Shown here: piece by piece, positions 6,244-6,288 of the stretch
How positions within the stretch are numbered: the stretch's first letter is position 1
How the letters are laid out: every line of letters begins with the position of its first letter
Source of the DNA: an uncultured Caulobacteraceae bacterium
GTDB lineage: Bacteria > Pseudomonadota > Alphaproteobacteria > Caulobacterales > Caulobacteraceae
Length of the DNA: 6,288 bases
Assembly (NCBI GenBank): GCA_937910255.1
Contig: CALEOQ010000492.1
Location: 1 to 6,288 of the forward strand
Direction of reading: 5' to 3'
Position numbers and translations under genes: made by a program
Notes under the pieces: generated by a model
Databases searched by the model: none
Told to the model about the DNA's origin: nothing
Seen by the model: only the letters and a program-made list of their open reading frames with translations

Positions 6244-6288
6244 AAAAAAAAAAACAATACAACCAGACTACAGCGCAGCCCACGAACC
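6244..6288. other. Poly-A run and low-complexity read tail (artefact)
   Basis: Eleven A (6244-6254) are followed by 34 bases rich in A and C. This is the pattern produced when an Illumina read runs past the end of the adapter. It has no coding or structural character and should be trimmed. Confidence 0.85.

Noticed and set aside
4698..6257. 519-residue minus-strand frame as a novel protein
   Set aside because: It begins in the P5 adapter and then runs out of frame with the regulator fragment and antisense to the M14 gene.
1..6288. CRISPR array, tRNA/rRNA, insertion sequence, phage or toxin-antitoxin elements
   Set aside because: No regularly spaced repeats, RNA gene signatures, transposase motifs, terminal inverted repeats or small paired genes were seen on either strand.

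Overview
The window is GC-rich, with strong G/C bias at third codon positions. Its genes are a large outer-membrane TonB-dependent receptor, a periplasmic phosphodiesterase, an exported M14 peptidase and a fragment of a COG4111-type NAD regulator. This mix fits an alphaproteobacterium, most likely Caulobacterales-like (Caulobacter/Phenylobacterium/Brevundimonas type). That placement is inferred from protein style, not from a search.

This is an assembly product, not a clean piece of chromosome. Bases 4-67 are an Illumina P7 adapter with an 8-base index. Bases 6186-6243 are the reverse complement of the Illumina P5 adapter, followed by a run of 11 A and a short junk tail. Each adapter is joined to a short gene fragment that does not continue into the interior: part of a HAD-IB phosphatase on the left (68 to about 261, + strand) and part of a COG4111-type regulator on the right (about 5762 to 6185, - strand). 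Reading sense switches abruptly near 258-280 and near 5759-5771. The simplest reading is that chimeric, adapter-containing reads extended both contig ends. The trustworthy genomic core is therefore about 280-5760.

The core holds three genes on the + strand. A 973-residue TonB-dependent receptor (404-3325) is followed after 30 bases by a 321-residue secreted glycerophosphodiester phosphodiesterase (3356-4321). A strong hairpin (4328-4359) starts 6 bases after the second stop. The two look like one operon: the receptor would bring an unknown substrate into the periplasm and the phosphodiesterase would hydrolyse a phosphodiester there, for example deacylated phospholipid headgroups. The substrate is inference.

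A 395-base spacer (4360-4754) separates the operon from a new unit. It contains an AT-rich island with a perfect TATAAT, a 13-base palindrome and a short motif resembling one upstream of the receptor gene. The M14 metallopeptidase gene begins at 4755 and is cut by the right junction just after its probable catalytic glutamate.

I found no convincing new defence system, CRISPR array, tRNA, rRNA or mobile element. The most important observation is the artefactual origin of both ends. The most biologically useful one is the receptor-phosphodiesterase pair.
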